Source: Alphaproteobacteria bacterium (GTDB lineage: Bacteria > Pseudomonadota > Alphaproteobacteria > Micropepsales > Micropepsaceae). From it: 64,000 bases of DNA. The notes below the pieces were generated by a model. The model saw only the letters and a list, made by a program, of their open reading frames with translations, had not been told where the DNA came from and made no database searches. The position numbers and the translations under genes were made by a program. Below, in pieces: positions 1-8,212 of this stretch (positions within the stretch are counted from its first letter, which is position 1; the number at the start of each line of letters is the position of its first letter). Location of the stretch: assembly GCA_016124635.1 (NCBI GenBank), contig WGNJ01000005.1:1-64000 (forward strand), given 5' to 3'.

Positions 1-679
1 CGCCGTCCCGGTAGAACTTGAACTCGCCCTCGCCGTACCAGACCATGTCGTCCGGCAAGATGCGCACGCCGACGACGCAGCCGAGAAAGCGTCCCGGCCC
101 TTTAATACCGTGGGCGATCGTGAAGTCGCGCTTCGACGTCGTGGGATTTTCGCGCGCGAACGATACGTGCAAGTAGCCGGCATCGGCCGCCATTGGCTGC
201 AGCGTGTAGTCGATCTGATAGTAGAAGAGGATCGGCCGCTTCCCGGCATTGGTCAGCTCGACGCGCAGATATTTTGCAAACGGCATCGGAAAGTAGGCGT
301 TGAGACCGCGCCCTTCTTGAACCGCCGTCAGCGCCGTCACGCAGTGCGTCATGCGCCCGTGCGGCAGCCCGAAGAAGTCGAGACACGGCACAGAAATACT
401 TGGTTCGCTGCGGCCGTCGTAGAAAACTTCTAGCGTCACCGCCCGCATCTCTTCGGGCGGCGCTCTGCGAAACGTCATCCAGATGTGGCGAACGCGGCCC
501 GGACCATCGATGTCGGCAAGAACCACTTTCTCGCCAGCGGCGATGCGCCGGTTCGGCTCGCCCTTTCGTCCGCTTGCCGCTGTCCCGCCGGCACCGCGCG
601 CGCCGGTCGGATTTTCAAAGCTGATCGACCGGCAATCGAGCGACGTGTCGATGCGCGCGGGGTCGCCGAACAAGCTCAT
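1..679 (-). CDS. GH172 (DUF2961) family glycosidase, N-terminal part
   Basis: The gene runs off the left edge, so only about 226 N-terminal residues are visible. They match the start of the DUF2961/GH172 family: SISFENPTGARG near residues 18-29, then IDGPGRVRHIWMT, then LNAYFPMPF, then FYYQIDYTL, then ARENPTT, and finally WYGEGEFKFY at the edge. Characterised family members act on fructofuranose or arabinofuranose linkages; the substrate here cannot be read from sequence. The start ATG overlaps the cbpM stop codon (ATGA), so translation is probably coupled to cbpM. No signal peptide is seen, suggesting a cytoplasmic enzyme. Family assignment is firm; the substrate and any link to the chaperone pair are unknown. 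Confidence 0.85.
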   Translation of the reverse strand, partial: MSLFGDPARIDTSLDCRSISFENPTGARGAGGTAASGRKGEPNRRIAAGEKVVLADIDGPGRVRHIWMTFRRAPPEEMRAVTLEVFYDGRSEPSISVPCLDFFGLPHGRMTHCVTALTAVQEGRGLNAYFPMPFAKYLRVELTNAGKRPILFYYQIDYTLQPMAADAGYLHVSFARENPTTSKRDFTIAHGIKGPGRFLGCVVGVRILPDDMVWYGEGEFKFYRDG

Positions 680-1008
680 TTCGGCGGCCCCTCGCCGAGC
701 GCCTTCAAAACCGCCGCGCGCACATCCTCCGACTGTTGATCGAGTGCGCGCGTCACCGCCTTGAGATTCCGGCGTAGTTCGTAAACCTGATCGACGAGCG
801 ACAACACGAGCGGCATCGTCTCCTCGTGCACATCGAGCCGGTGCCGCAAATCGTAGATCATGTGCACACGAGCGACGTCGATGTCCCGAAACACCACGCC
901 GTCGTCCAGCGATTGCTCGGGCTGCACCCAGTGCTGTTCCACCCAGGCGAGCAATTCGTCTTCTCCAAGGTCGGGAAAGAGAGCGACGACGGCTTGAATC
1001 CGCATCAT
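676..1008 (-). CDS. cbpM: CbpM-like chaperone modulator
   Basis: A 110-residue protein with the MerR-like helix-turn-helix fold expected of CbpM, the partner that binds the J domain of CbpA and restrains its co-chaperone and DNA-binding activity. Visible features are an acidic N-terminal helical region (LFPDLGEDELLAWVEQ), a VFRDIDVARVHMIYDL segment and a C-terminal coiled region (VDQVYELRRNLKAV). It directly follows cbpA with an ATGA overlap at 1005-1008, which selects the first of two adjacent Met codons as start. Its own stop overlaps the start of the GH172 gene. The pairing with cbpA is the strongest evidence. Confidence 0.85.
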   Translation of the reverse strand: MMRIQAVVALFPDLGEDELLAWVEQHWVQPEQSLDDGVVFRDIDVARVHMIYDLRHRLDVHEETMPLVLSLVDQVYELRRNLKAVTRALDQQSEDVRAAVLKALGEGPPK

Positions 1009-1922
1009 GACACCAGATCCTTGCGCGGATTGAACTCGTGCTGCGGCGTCCAGTCTTTCAGAAACGTCTCGAGCTGCGGTTCGTCGGATTTGGGCAACAC
1101 GACTTTCAGGTTCACATATTGATGGCCGCCGGCGATACCGCGCTCCTTGAGGCGCAGCCGCGTCCCGGTCGACGAATGCGGCGGGATCGTAAGCGACACT
1201 GTTCCTTCAAGCGTCGGCGTTTCGACCTTCGCGCCCAGGACCGCCTCCTTGAGCGTCACAGGCAGCTCGATGACGATGTCGTTGCCGTCGCGTTTGAAAA
1301 ACGGATGCGGTCGCACGGTCACTTCGATCAGCGCGTCGCCGGGCGGCGCCTTGCCGATGCCCGGCATCCCCTTCCCTTTGAGCCGCAGCGTCTGACCATC
1401 ACGCAGACCTGCTGGAATAGTCACGTCCAGAGAATTGCCATCTGGCAACGTAATACGCCGAACAGCGCCCTTCGCTGCATCCAGAAAATCGACGCTGAGC
1501 TGATAGCGTGCATCCTGCCCGCGCATCGCAAATTCGCGAGCGCCGCCTGGGCCACCGCGTTGGCGCAGCAACTCTTCGAAAAGAGACGATAGATCGTCAG
1601 CCTCAAATCCGCCCGCGCCACCTTCAAAGCCCGGGCGATACTTCGAACGTCCGAAATCCTCGCCGAAATCGCGGTAATATTGGCGTTCCGGATGCACCTC
1701 CGCACCGCTGGCGTCGATCTCGCCGCGATCGAACTTCGCCCGTTTCTCCGGATCGGAGAGGAGTGCGTAGGCCGAGCTGATCGCCTTGAACTTCTCTTCC
1801 GCGTCTTTTTTGCCCGGGTTGAGGTCGGGGTGATGGGTCTTGGCGAGCTGTCGATAGGCCTTGCGAATCTCATCGTCGCTGGCCGTCTTCTCAACGCCGA
1901 GTGTCTTGTAGGGATCGTCCAT
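1005..1922 (-). CDS. cbpA: CbpA-like J-domain co-chaperone
   Basis: A 305-residue class II DnaJ homolog. The N-terminal J domain (about residues 3-68) carries the HPD tripeptide in KTHHPDLNP, needed to stimulate the DnaK ATPase. A Gly/Phe-rich linker follows (about 85-125), then two DnaJ C-terminal beta domains (about 135-290) with the LKGKGMPG and PHPFFKRDGNDI signatures. The cysteine-rich zinc module of true DnaJ is absent, which fits CbpA. It is the first gene of a reverse operon with cbpM and the GH172 gene. CbpA proteins act with DnaK in protein folding and bind curved DNA; the DNA-binding part is inferred from the family. Confidence 0.92.
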   Translation of the reverse strand: MDDPYKTLGVEKTASDDEIRKAYRQLAKTHHPDLNPGKKDAEEKFKAISSAYALLSDPEKRAKFDRGEIDASGAEVHPERQYYRDFGEDFGRSKYRPGFEGGAGGFEADDLSSLFEELLRQRGGPGGAREFAMRGQDARYQLSVDFLDAAKGAVRRITLPDGNSLDVTIPAGLRDGQTLRLKGKGMPGIGKAPPGDALIEVTVRPHPFFKRDGNDIVIELPVTLKEAVLGAKVETPTLEGTVSLTIPPHSSTGTRLRLKERGIAGGHQYVNLKVVLPKSDEPQLETFLKDWTPQHEFNPRKDLVS

Positions 1923-2267
1923 GCGCCGACGTTACCATATCCGTGCTGAAGGCAAGCGGGCGCGCGGTTGCGAGCGAACGCCAATAGAGCCGGCAATGAC
2001 GAGCAATCGTAGACAATCAAGAATTTGACGGACTCAGCGACAATCTTTCCAGCGTGCCGGTTCGACAATCGTCATCGGAGCTCATAGGCCCCATCCCGTC
2101 GGGCCTTGTCTGGCAACGCGCCCATCACACGCGCGTGAAGGCGCTCGGTAACGGCCCGCCTGCGTCGCCGTTAACGTTGCGTATACCGAAGCCGTGTGCC
2201 TAATCTTTGCAGTGCATCGACTGAGTGCGGCGGGTTCCTAGGGGTGTTTCAGCTGTTGCGTAGAAGG
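1923..2267. other. Divergent intergenic region, cbpA / metal-uptake operon
   Basis: A 345-base gap between divergent genes that must hold both promoters. I see no convincing coding sequence, RNA gene or well-matched sigma-32 promoter. A weak imperfect dyad at about 2171-2187 (GTTA...ATAC) lies where a Zur operator would be expected for the downstream operon, but it matches the alphaproteobacterial Zur consensus poorly. Confidence 0.5.
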
Positions 2268-2624
2268 ATGAAGGCGAAGCGGCGCGGCGCGCTGCACCGC
2301 TCCTTCGTTGTCGCGCTGCTGCTGGCCTTTGTCTTCCAAGCCCAACTAGCGGCCAGCCATATTCACTTCTTGAATATTGGCTCCGGCGTCGCACTCGCCG
2401 ACTCAGGCAATAACTCATCGCCAAACGGCCACAAGCAGTTGCCGGCGGGCGATGACTGCCCGATCTGCCAGCAACTGGCCAGCGCGCACAGTTTCCTTGC
2501 GCAGGCGATCATCTCGCTTTCGCTGCCCAGTCTCGTCGGCACGCACACATTCGATGTTTTTGACGAGCGGGCGCCTGTCCCGCTGATCGCCCTCAGTTGG
2601 CAAAGCCGCGCACCACCACTCTAA
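2268..2624 (+). CDS. Small secreted Cys/His protein (DUF2946-like)
   Basis: A 118-residue exported protein. A basic start (MKAKRRG) and a hydrophobic stretch ending near LAASHIHF form a signal peptide. The mature part has a His-containing segment, a DDCPICQ motif near the middle and the RAPPL C terminus that I associate with small DUF2946-type proteins found beside metal-transport genes. An upstream GTG at 2196 is in frame, but the ATG at 2268 places the signal sequence correctly; AGAAGG lies directly before it with almost no spacing, so the start is not certain. It leads a set of four metal-uptake genes and may bind metal in the periplasm. The function is inferred from context only. Confidence 0.6.
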   Translation: MKAKRRGALHRSFVVALLLAFVFQAQLAASHIHFLNIGSGVALADSGNNSSPNGHKQLPAGDDCPICQQLASAHSFLAQAIISLSLPSLVGTHTFDVFDERAPVPLIALSWQSRAPPL

Positions 2625-2745
2625 GCAGCACGAGTTGATCGGCACGAAGTCGTGCGCTCGAAGCGCTCGGCTCTACGTGCGGCTCGCATGGCGACGCGAA
2701 ATGCGTCCGCCTGCGGCAACTGTGACCCATGCTTGGAGAATCCTA

Positions 2746-4152
2746 ATGAGTGCAACCAAGACAGCCCTATGCGCGATCACGGCCAGCCTGCTGGCAAGTG
2801 CATCGGCACCAGCCCTCGCCGCGTCCGGCGACGATCTCAGTGCAATTCGCGCAGAGATCAAGGAGATGCGCCGGGACTACGAACACAAGATCGATAGCCT
2901 CGAAAAGCGACTACGCGCCGCGGAAGCGGAAGCCAAGGCCGCAAAGGCTGCAGCCGTCGCGGCTAAAGCCAAGACCGGAGCGCTCGCTGCAACGACGACC
3001 ACGTCGGCATCCGCTCCGGTCGTGCTGGCATCAGCGCCACCGCCGCCCCCGGCTGAGACACCGGCGCCACGTCCACCGGCCTCGGCAGCCTCCTTCAACC
3101 CTGCGATTTCGGCGATCTTGAACGGTTCGGTCTCATCGATCGAGCACGACCCCGCGCTTGCCGCCGTTCACGGCTTTGCCCTTGGCGACGAAGCCGGCCT
3201 GCCCGATCGCGGATTCTCGTTGAACGAGTCCGAGGTCGCAATCTCCGCGAACGTCGACCCCGAGTTGCTTGCCAACCTCATCGTGTCGATCGACGGCGAC
3301 AACCAGCTGTCGGTTGAAGAGGCTTACATCCAAACAACGGCGCTCGGGAACGGCTTCACCGTTCGTGGCGGTCGCTTCTTTTCGAGCATCGGATATCTCA
3401 ACGAGAAACACGCGCACGCCTGGGACTTCGAAGACGCACCCCTGCCCTATCGCGTCTTCCTGAACAATCAATACGGCGACGACGGCGTGCAGGTGAAGTG
3501 GCTCGCGCCGACGGACTTCTTCCTCGAATTCGGTGCGGAATGGTTCCGCGGCGACGCCTTTCCCGCCGGCAACGCCGACGACAACGGCATGGGAACCGTC
3601 ACCGCCTACGTTCACTCGGGCGGCGATATCGACGAGGAAAGCAGCTTCCTGGCCGGCTTGTCCTATCTGCGCACAAAGGCGGACGGCCGCAACACCGGCG
3701 GCGACATGTTCAGCGGCACCGACGATCTGGGCATCGCCAGCCTCGTTTACAAGTGGGCGCCGAACGGCAACCCGGTCAACACGAACCTCGTCCTGAACGG
3801 CGAATACTTCCTCGGACACGAAGACGGCCAGTTCAACGGCGTGCCGGTGAACTACAACCGCACCGGCTTCTACGTCCAAGGCGCATATCAGTTCATGCCG
3901 CGTTGGCGCATCGCACTGCGCTACGCGCAGGTGCAAAGCGACATCGATCTGCCGCTCGCGCTCGCAGGCTCGACGCTCGACGACTTCGGTCACTCGCCGC
4001 AAGCGACAAGCGCGATGCTCGAATACGACACGAGCGAGTTCGGGCGGTTGCGGCTGCAATACACCTACGACCAATCCGACCTCCAACCCAACAACGAGGT
4101 CGTCTTCCAATACACGATCGCAATCGGCCCGCACGGCGCCCACACGTTCTGA
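2746..4152 (+). CDS. Outer-membrane beta-barrel (porin-like), probable metal uptake
   Basis: A 468-residue outer-membrane protein. It has a signal peptide (about 1-26, ending ASAPALAAS), a heptad-like charged coiled coil (about 30-70, EIKEMRRDYEHKIDSLEKRL), an Ala/Pro-rich linker (about 70-125) and a long C-terminal beta-rich region with alternating aromatic and glycine residues, as in porins. It ends with phenylalanine, typical for barrel assembly. The ATG at 2746 has GGAGAA upstream and sits at the signal peptide. It lies 12 bases before a ZnuA-like gene, so it probably lets metal ions or chelates across the outer membrane. It is not a TonB-dependent receptor: no plug domain or TonB box is visible. 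Confidence 0.75.
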   Translation: MSATKTALCAITASLLASASAPALAASGDDLSAIRAEIKEMRRDYEHKIDSLEKRLRAAEAEAKAAKAAAVAAKAKTGALAATTTTSASAPVVLASAPPPPPAETPAPRPPASAASFNPAISAILNGSVSSIEHDPALAAVHGFALGDEAGLPDRGFSLNESEVAISANVDPELLANLIVSIDGDNQLSVEEAYIQTTALGNGFTVRGGRFFSSIGYLNEKHAHAWDFEDAPLPYRVFLNNQYGDDGVQVKWLAPTDFFLEFGAEWFRGDAFPAGNADDNGMGTVTAYVHSGGDIDEESSFLAGLSYLRTKADGRNTGGDMFSGTDDLGIASLVYKWAPNGNPVNTNLVLNGEYFLGHEDGQFNGVPVNYNRTGFYVQGAYQFMPRWRIALRYAQVQSDIDLPLALAGSTLDDFGHSPQATSAMLEYDTSEFGRLRLQYTYDQSDLQPNNEVVFQYTIAIGPHGAHTF

Positions 4153-4164
4153 AGGACAAAGCTC

Positions 4165-5070
4165 ATGCGTAAATTGATCTTCCTTGCCGCCATCTTGACC
4201 GCGGCATTCACCGCGCCCGCGCGCGCCGACCTCAACGTCTTCGCTTGCGAGCCCGAATGGGGCGCGCTGTCGAAGGAAATCGGCGGCGACAAGGTCTCGA
4301 TCTACACGGCAACGACGGGCGCCCAGGATCCGCACCAAATCCAGGCGCGGCCTAGCCTCATCGCCAAGGCTCGTGGAGCCGACATCGCCGTTTGCACGGG
4401 CGCCGAGCTCGAGATCGGTTGGATGCCGAAGATCGTCGAGCAATCGGCAAACTCGAAACTCGCTGCCGGACAGCCGGGGCTATTCGAAGCGGCAAGCTTC
4501 GTTCGCCTGAAGGAAATTCCCGCCCGGCTCGATCGCGCCGAAGGCGACGTCCACGCATCGGGCAATCCGCATATCCAAACAGATCCGCGAAATATCTTGA
4601 CGGTCGCCAAGCCCCTCGCCGATCGCTTCGCCGAGCTGGACCCGGCGAACGCGGCGTACTACGCGCAGCGCTACGCTGACTTTGCGCAACGTTGGACTGC
4701 GGCGATCGCCAAATGGGAAGCGGAAGCAGCACCGCTGAAAGGCTTGCCGGTCGCAGCTCAACACGCTGGCTGGATTTACCTGTTCGATTGGCTGGGCTTG
4801 CACCAGATCGTCGTGCTCGAGCCGAAACCCGGCGTGCCGCCGTCAAGCGGCTATCTCGCGCTCGTTTTGGCGACCATCGAGAAGCAGCCCGTGAAGATGG
4901 TCGTTCGCGCCGCTTACCAAGACGGCCGTCCATCCGAATTTGTCTCGGAGCGCGCGAAAGTTCCGGCCGTCACTCTGCCGTTCACGGTCGGCGGCACCGA
5001 CGAGGCGAAGGATCTCTTCTCTCTGTTCGACGATACGATCAAGCGCTTGCTCGCGGCGGCCAAGTCATGA
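4165..5070 (+). CDS. ZnuA-like metal-binding periplasmic protein
   Basis: A 301-residue solute-binding protein of the cluster A-I (ZnuA/TroA) family. It has a signal peptide (about 1-21, cleaved after ARA). The family ligand motifs are present: DPHQIQARPS near residue 55, GNPHIQTDP near 133 and QHAGWIYLFDWLGL near 194, with an acidic GGTDEAKDLF segment near the C terminus. These provide the three His ligands seen in zinc and manganese binders. The His/Asp-rich loop of many ZnuA proteins is absent. Its stop overlaps the permease start (ATGA). Zinc is the likeliest ion from the three-His pattern, but manganese cannot be excluded. Confidence 0.88.
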   Translation: MRKLIFLAAILTAAFTAPARADLNVFACEPEWGALSKEIGGDKVSIYTATTGAQDPHQIQARPSLIAKARGADIAVCTGAELEIGWMPKIVEQSANSKLAAGQPGLFEAASFVRLKEIPARLDRAEGDVHASGNPHIQTDPRNILTVAKPLADRFAELDPANAAYYAQRYADFAQRWTAAIAKWEAEAAPLKGLPVAAQHAGWIYLFDWLGLHQIVVLEPKPGVPPSSGYLALVLATIEKQPVKMVVRAAYQDGRPSEFVSERAKVPAVTLPFTVGGTDEAKDLFSLFDDTIKRLLAAAKS

Positions 5071-5852
5071 CCATCGGCAATTTGGAGCTCAGCATTCTAT
5101 GGCCCGCATTCCTTGCGGGCCTGCTCGTTCTCTCGACGCACGTGCCGCTCGGTCAGCAGGTCTTGGCGCGAGGCATCGTCTTCATCGACCTTGCCGTTGC
5201 CCAGGTCGCGGGTCTCGGCGTGACCATCGCCGATGCCGTCGGCTTCGAACCAGAAGGCTGGCGTGTGCAGGCGGCAGCGGTGGCGGCGGCGTTGGTTGGC
5301 GCTTTGCTGCTGACATGGAGCGAGCGCAAATGGCCGGACGTTCAAGAGGCGCTGATCGGTGTTCTCTTCGTCTTCGCGGCCTGCGTCGAGCTTCTGGTGT
5401 TGGCCAACAATCCGCATGGCGGCGAGCATCTCAAGGACCTGCTCGTCGGCCAGATTCTCTGGGTGTCGCCGAAGGCGCTGATCCCAGTGGCGCTGCTCTA
5501 TGCGGCGGCCCTGATCGTCTGGTTCGGCGCAAGAAGATGGCTCGGACGGATCGGCTTCTACGGTCTGTTCGCGCTGCTCGTGACGCAGTCGGTACAGCTG
5601 GTCGGCATCTATCTCGTCTTCGCCAGCTTGATCGTCCCCGCGTTGGCGGCACGACGCTTCGGTCCAGGCCGGCGCTTACTTGTCGCCTACATCGTGGGCA
5701 TTGCGGGCTACGTCATTGGACTGCTTGCGTCGTCCCTGTTGGACCTACCCACGGGTGCGATGATCGTCGTCTCCCTGGTGGGCGTTTTCCTTCTAACGGC
5801 CATCCTCTTCCCGGGCCAAGTGTCAGTAAAAGCGCAGGATTCAGCCGCTTGA
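5067..5852 (+). CDS. ZnuB-like ABC-3 family permease
   Basis: A 261-residue inner-membrane protein of the ABC-3 (ZnuB/MntB) permease family with about seven or eight hydrophobic segments. The stretch LARGIVFIDLAVAQVAGLG matches the family region that normally reads SHAAL and contacts the ATPase; here the usual GDALSHA is replaced by IDLAVAQ. The pattern LVGIYLVFASLIVPALAA is typical of the family's penultimate helices. It overlaps the binding-protein stop codon by four bases. No gene for a nucleotide-binding subunit follows; the next gene is an unrelated secreted protein. The transporter either borrows an ATPase encoded elsewhere or works differently. Confidence 0.85.
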   Translation: MTIGNLELSILWPAFLAGLLVLSTHVPLGQQVLARGIVFIDLAVAQVAGLGVTIADAVGFEPEGWRVQAAAVAAALVGALLLTWSERKWPDVQEALIGVLFVFAACVELLVLANNPHGGEHLKDLLVGQILWVSPKALIPVALLYAAALIVWFGARRWLGRIGFYGLFALLVTQSVQLVGIYLVFASLIVPALAARRFGPGRRLLVAYIVGIAGYVIGLLASSLLDLPTGAMIVVSLVGVFLLTAILFPGQVSVKAQDSAA

Positions 5853-5956
5853 TACACCACCTTACAACGTTACAGATCTGCAATGAGACGCAGGGGCCCG
5901 ATTCTGATAGGCTGAAATCAAATCACGGTGCTGGTGTTTCCGAGAGGAGTGGTTGC

Positions 5957-6298
5957 ATGACCTGGCTCAAATTTGGCGTCGTCGCGCTCGCGCTCAGTTT
6001 CGGAATTTCGGCGGCAGCTGCTTTTGAGATCGTCGACACGAACAACGGCTTCGCCAGCCCGGCATTCTTGCTTGCCGACCCCGATCAAGACTCGTCGTCG
6101 GTGAACGTCAATGCGGACGATTTTGCCGACAAGCACATCTACATGAAAGGCGATCACGAGCAGCAGTTCGACGGCTACTCATATTCCGGCTTCGTTTTCG
6201 AAGATCAGGTTCAGACCCCGTCAAATCTTGTGTCGATCGACCCCGCGTCGGTCGTCGCCGCGACCGACACGAGCGTGAAGGCGGACGCGAAGCAGTAG
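5957..6298 (+). CDS. Small secreted protein of unknown function
   Basis: A 113-residue acidic protein with a clear signal peptide (about 1-22, ending ISAAAAF). The mature part is rich in Asp, Ser and Val and has no cysteine and no motif I recognise. AGAGGAG at 5943-5949 is a good ribosome-binding site for the ATG at 5957. A strong terminator follows directly. It stands alone, 104 bases after the permease, so it may or may not belong to the metal operon. No function can be assigned. Confidence 0.6.
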   Translation: MTWLKFGVVALALSFGISAAAAFEIVDTNNGFASPAFLLADPDQDSSSVNVNADDFADKHIYMKGDHEQQFDGYSYSGFVFEDQVQTPSNLVSIDPASVVAATDTSVKADAKQ

Positions 6299-6314
6299 AT
6301 CGAGGATGGATGAC

Positions 6315-6350
6315 AAAACGGCGCACCCACAACGCGGGGCGCCGTTTTCT
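6315..6350 (+). terminator. Rho-independent terminator
   Basis: Perfect 10-base stem AAAACGGCGC (6315-6324) and GCGCCGTTTT (6339-6348) around a 14-base loop, 17 bases after the stop of the small secreted protein gene. The A-rich and T-rich ends make it likely to work in both directions. Confidence 0.85.
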
Positions 6351-6473
6351 GCTGATGACGATTCTCCTGTGAAGCGATTTCGAAGGGTCACTGCACCCAA
6401 ATCCGATCTGTAATTCTGCGATCCTGCAGCAGTAATCTCCACCTCACCAAGAATAACGTGGGGAGACGCCGTC

Positions 6474-7586
6474 ATGGTCCGCTTCATCATTTTGGTGCTG
6501 CTCATCGCAGCCGGAGTCTGGGTCTATTTCTTCCTCCAAGCCGCCGGCTATTTCCGCACGCTCGAAGCCAAGTTCGACGGAACGTGCAAGCCGGTTACCA
6601 CCGCCGGATTCGCCGGGCCCGAAGACATCACCATCGATGCCGAGACGAACACGGCCTACCTCTCAGGCTATGACCGCCGCGCCGCGATGGCGGGCCACCC
6701 GACGGCTGGTGGCATCTGGGCCTACAATCTCGCAGATCCGAATGCCCAACTCGTGAATCTCACGCCGGAAGCGGACGCATCGTTCCTTCCCCACGGCATC
6801 AGCCTCTTTCGCGCGTCCGACGGCAGAAAGACGCTGTTCGTCGTCAATCACGGCGCCAACCGGCAAGCAGTCGAAATCTTCGACGTCGAGCCCGGCAAGC
6901 TCACACATCGCCGTACGGTAACCGGGCCGGAGCTGATTTCGCCGAACGACGTCGTCGGCGTCGGTCCCGATCAATTCTTCTTCACCAACGATCACGCTCA
7001 TCGCGAGGGCTTCCTCCGCCAGGTCGAAGACTACATGCGGCTTAAACAATCGAACGTCGGCTACTACGACGGGGCGAAGTTCTACCCCGCACTGCACGAC
7101 ATCGGTGGTGCGAACGGGATCAACGCCACGCCGAACGGCGACACCCTCTTTCTGTCGGCCGGCTCGGAGCAAAAGGTCTACGTGTATGACCGCAACCTTC
7201 AAACAGGCGTGATTTCGCAGCGGGCTGCCGTCGATGTACCCGGATATGCGGACAACATCGAGTTGCTGCCCGACGGCAGTTTCCTCCTTGGAATCCACTC
7301 GAAGGTTCTGGACCTACTCCAAAACGTCGGCGATCCGACGCACCTTTCGCCGAGCCGCATTATGCGCCTAACACCCGATGGCCGCGGCGGATACAACGTC
7401 GCTGACGTCTACGTGAATTTGGGTCAGGAAATCTCCGGTGCGAGTGTCGGCGCTGCATTGGGCAAGCGCCTGCTCATCGGCGATATCTTCGAACCAAAGT
7501 TCCTGGATTGCACGTGGCCCAGCGGCCCTGAGGCACCGCCTCCCCCAGCCGCACCGGTCATGCAACCCGCGCAGCGACACAGGTAA
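6474..7586 (+). CDS. Paraoxonase/arylesterase-like six-bladed beta-propeller
   Basis: A 370-residue protein with one N-terminal membrane segment (about 3-22) that probably anchors it to the inner membrane with the catalytic part in the periplasm. The propeller shows signatures shared with paraoxonases and SMP-30 lactonases: GPEDITID near 45, FVVNHG near 122, SPNDVVGVGPDQFFFTNDH near 150 and GANGIN near 207. The Glu, Asn and Asp in these motifs correspond to calcium ligands of PON enzymes. The likely activity is hydrolysis of lactones or aryl esters; the natural substrate is unknown. The C terminus is Pro-rich. A terminator follows. Confidence 0.82.
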   Translation: MVRFIILVLLIAAGVWVYFFLQAAGYFRTLEAKFDGTCKPVTTAGFAGPEDITIDAETNTAYLSGYDRRAAMAGHPTAGGIWAYNLADPNAQLVNLTPEADASFLPHGISLFRASDGRKTLFVVNHGANRQAVEIFDVEPGKLTHRRTVTGPELISPNDVVGVGPDQFFFTNDHAHREGFLRQVEDYMRLKQSNVGYYDGAKFYPALHDIGGANGINATPNGDTLFLSAGSEQKVYVYDRNLQTGVISQRAAVDVPGYADNIELLPDGSFLLGIHSKVLDLLQNVGDPTHLSPSRIMRLTPDGRGGYNVADVYVNLGQEISGASVGAALGKRLLIGDIFEPKFLDCTWPSGPEAPPPPAAPVMQPAQRHR

Positions 7587-7611
7587 GTTCGTCCAACAGT
7601 CGAAGAATTGG

Positions 7612-7651
7612 ATGGTGCGTCGCGCGAATCGCCGCACCATTTTCTTTTTCT
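7612..7651 (+). terminator. Rho-independent terminator after the arylesterase gene
   Basis: Eight-base stem ATGGTGCG (7612-7619) pairs with CGCACCAT (7633-7640), followed by TTTCTTTTTC. Confidence 0.75.
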
Positions 7652-8212
7652 AAGAGCTACTCACCGCCGCATTCGGCTTCAAGCCGAACGAAACCGTTTG
7701 TCGTCGCACGTACTTTCGATGGAACCCCGTTGGTGCACGAAGTGCGCGTCGCACCTTTCAGCGATTCCCGGCGACGGATATATTCCGTACACTGACATCA
7801 TCATTTTCTCTATTGACTCCAACGCACGACTGATTCTCTGGCAAGAGAGAATGCGCACCTCGTGCTCTTCTCGAAATGTTCCGACTTGCGATCTAGCAAG
7901 TAGCGGCTTATCGTTCGTGCACTCCAATTGACGGGCACGAAAACAAATGACCGCGCTACAAACAATCGTGCGTTCGAATCGTGAGTCTAGAGCCTCCCCG
8001 TGCGATGGGCGCGTCGCAACGTAGCAGCCGGCGCCGAACCCTTTCAAACTTCCGCCGATGTATTCGAGTAATTTCTAGGGCGTAAGCGCGACGAAGATTT
8101 GCGTCGCGTTCTAATCCTTCACAGGAAGAAGTAACCGCGCGCCGTCGTTCGAACGAACGTCGGAAAAGCCAACGTGCATGCTCGCTCGTGTCATTTCAGC
8201 GAAAGAACCGAC
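7652..8212 (+). other. Long non-coding leader/intergenic region upstream of dnaA
   Basis: About 560 bases without a credible gene, noticeably richer in A and T than its surroundings. It contains a near-perfect palindrome, TTCGGCTT-C-AAGCCGAA, at 7672-7688, and a CGTTCGAACG palindrome at 8145-8154, about 60 bases before dnaA. I looked for DnaA boxes (TTATCCACA-like nonamers) and found none that match well, so an origin is not supported. The region most likely holds the dnaA promoter and an untranslated leader. Confidence 0.5.

Noticed and set aside
2160..2190. Zur box before the metal-uptake operon
   Set aside because: The dyad GTTA...ATAC is imperfect and matches the alphaproteobacterial Zur consensus too weakly to list as a site.
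3133..4443. Long open frame on the reverse strand across the barrel gene
   Set aside because: It lies opposite a well-supported gene and encodes no recognisable protein; open antisense frames are common at this GC content.
7652..8212. Possible chromosomal origin upstream of dnaA
   Set aside because: The region is long and AT-richer, but I found no cluster of DnaA boxes matching TTATCCACA and no AT-rich unwinding repeats.
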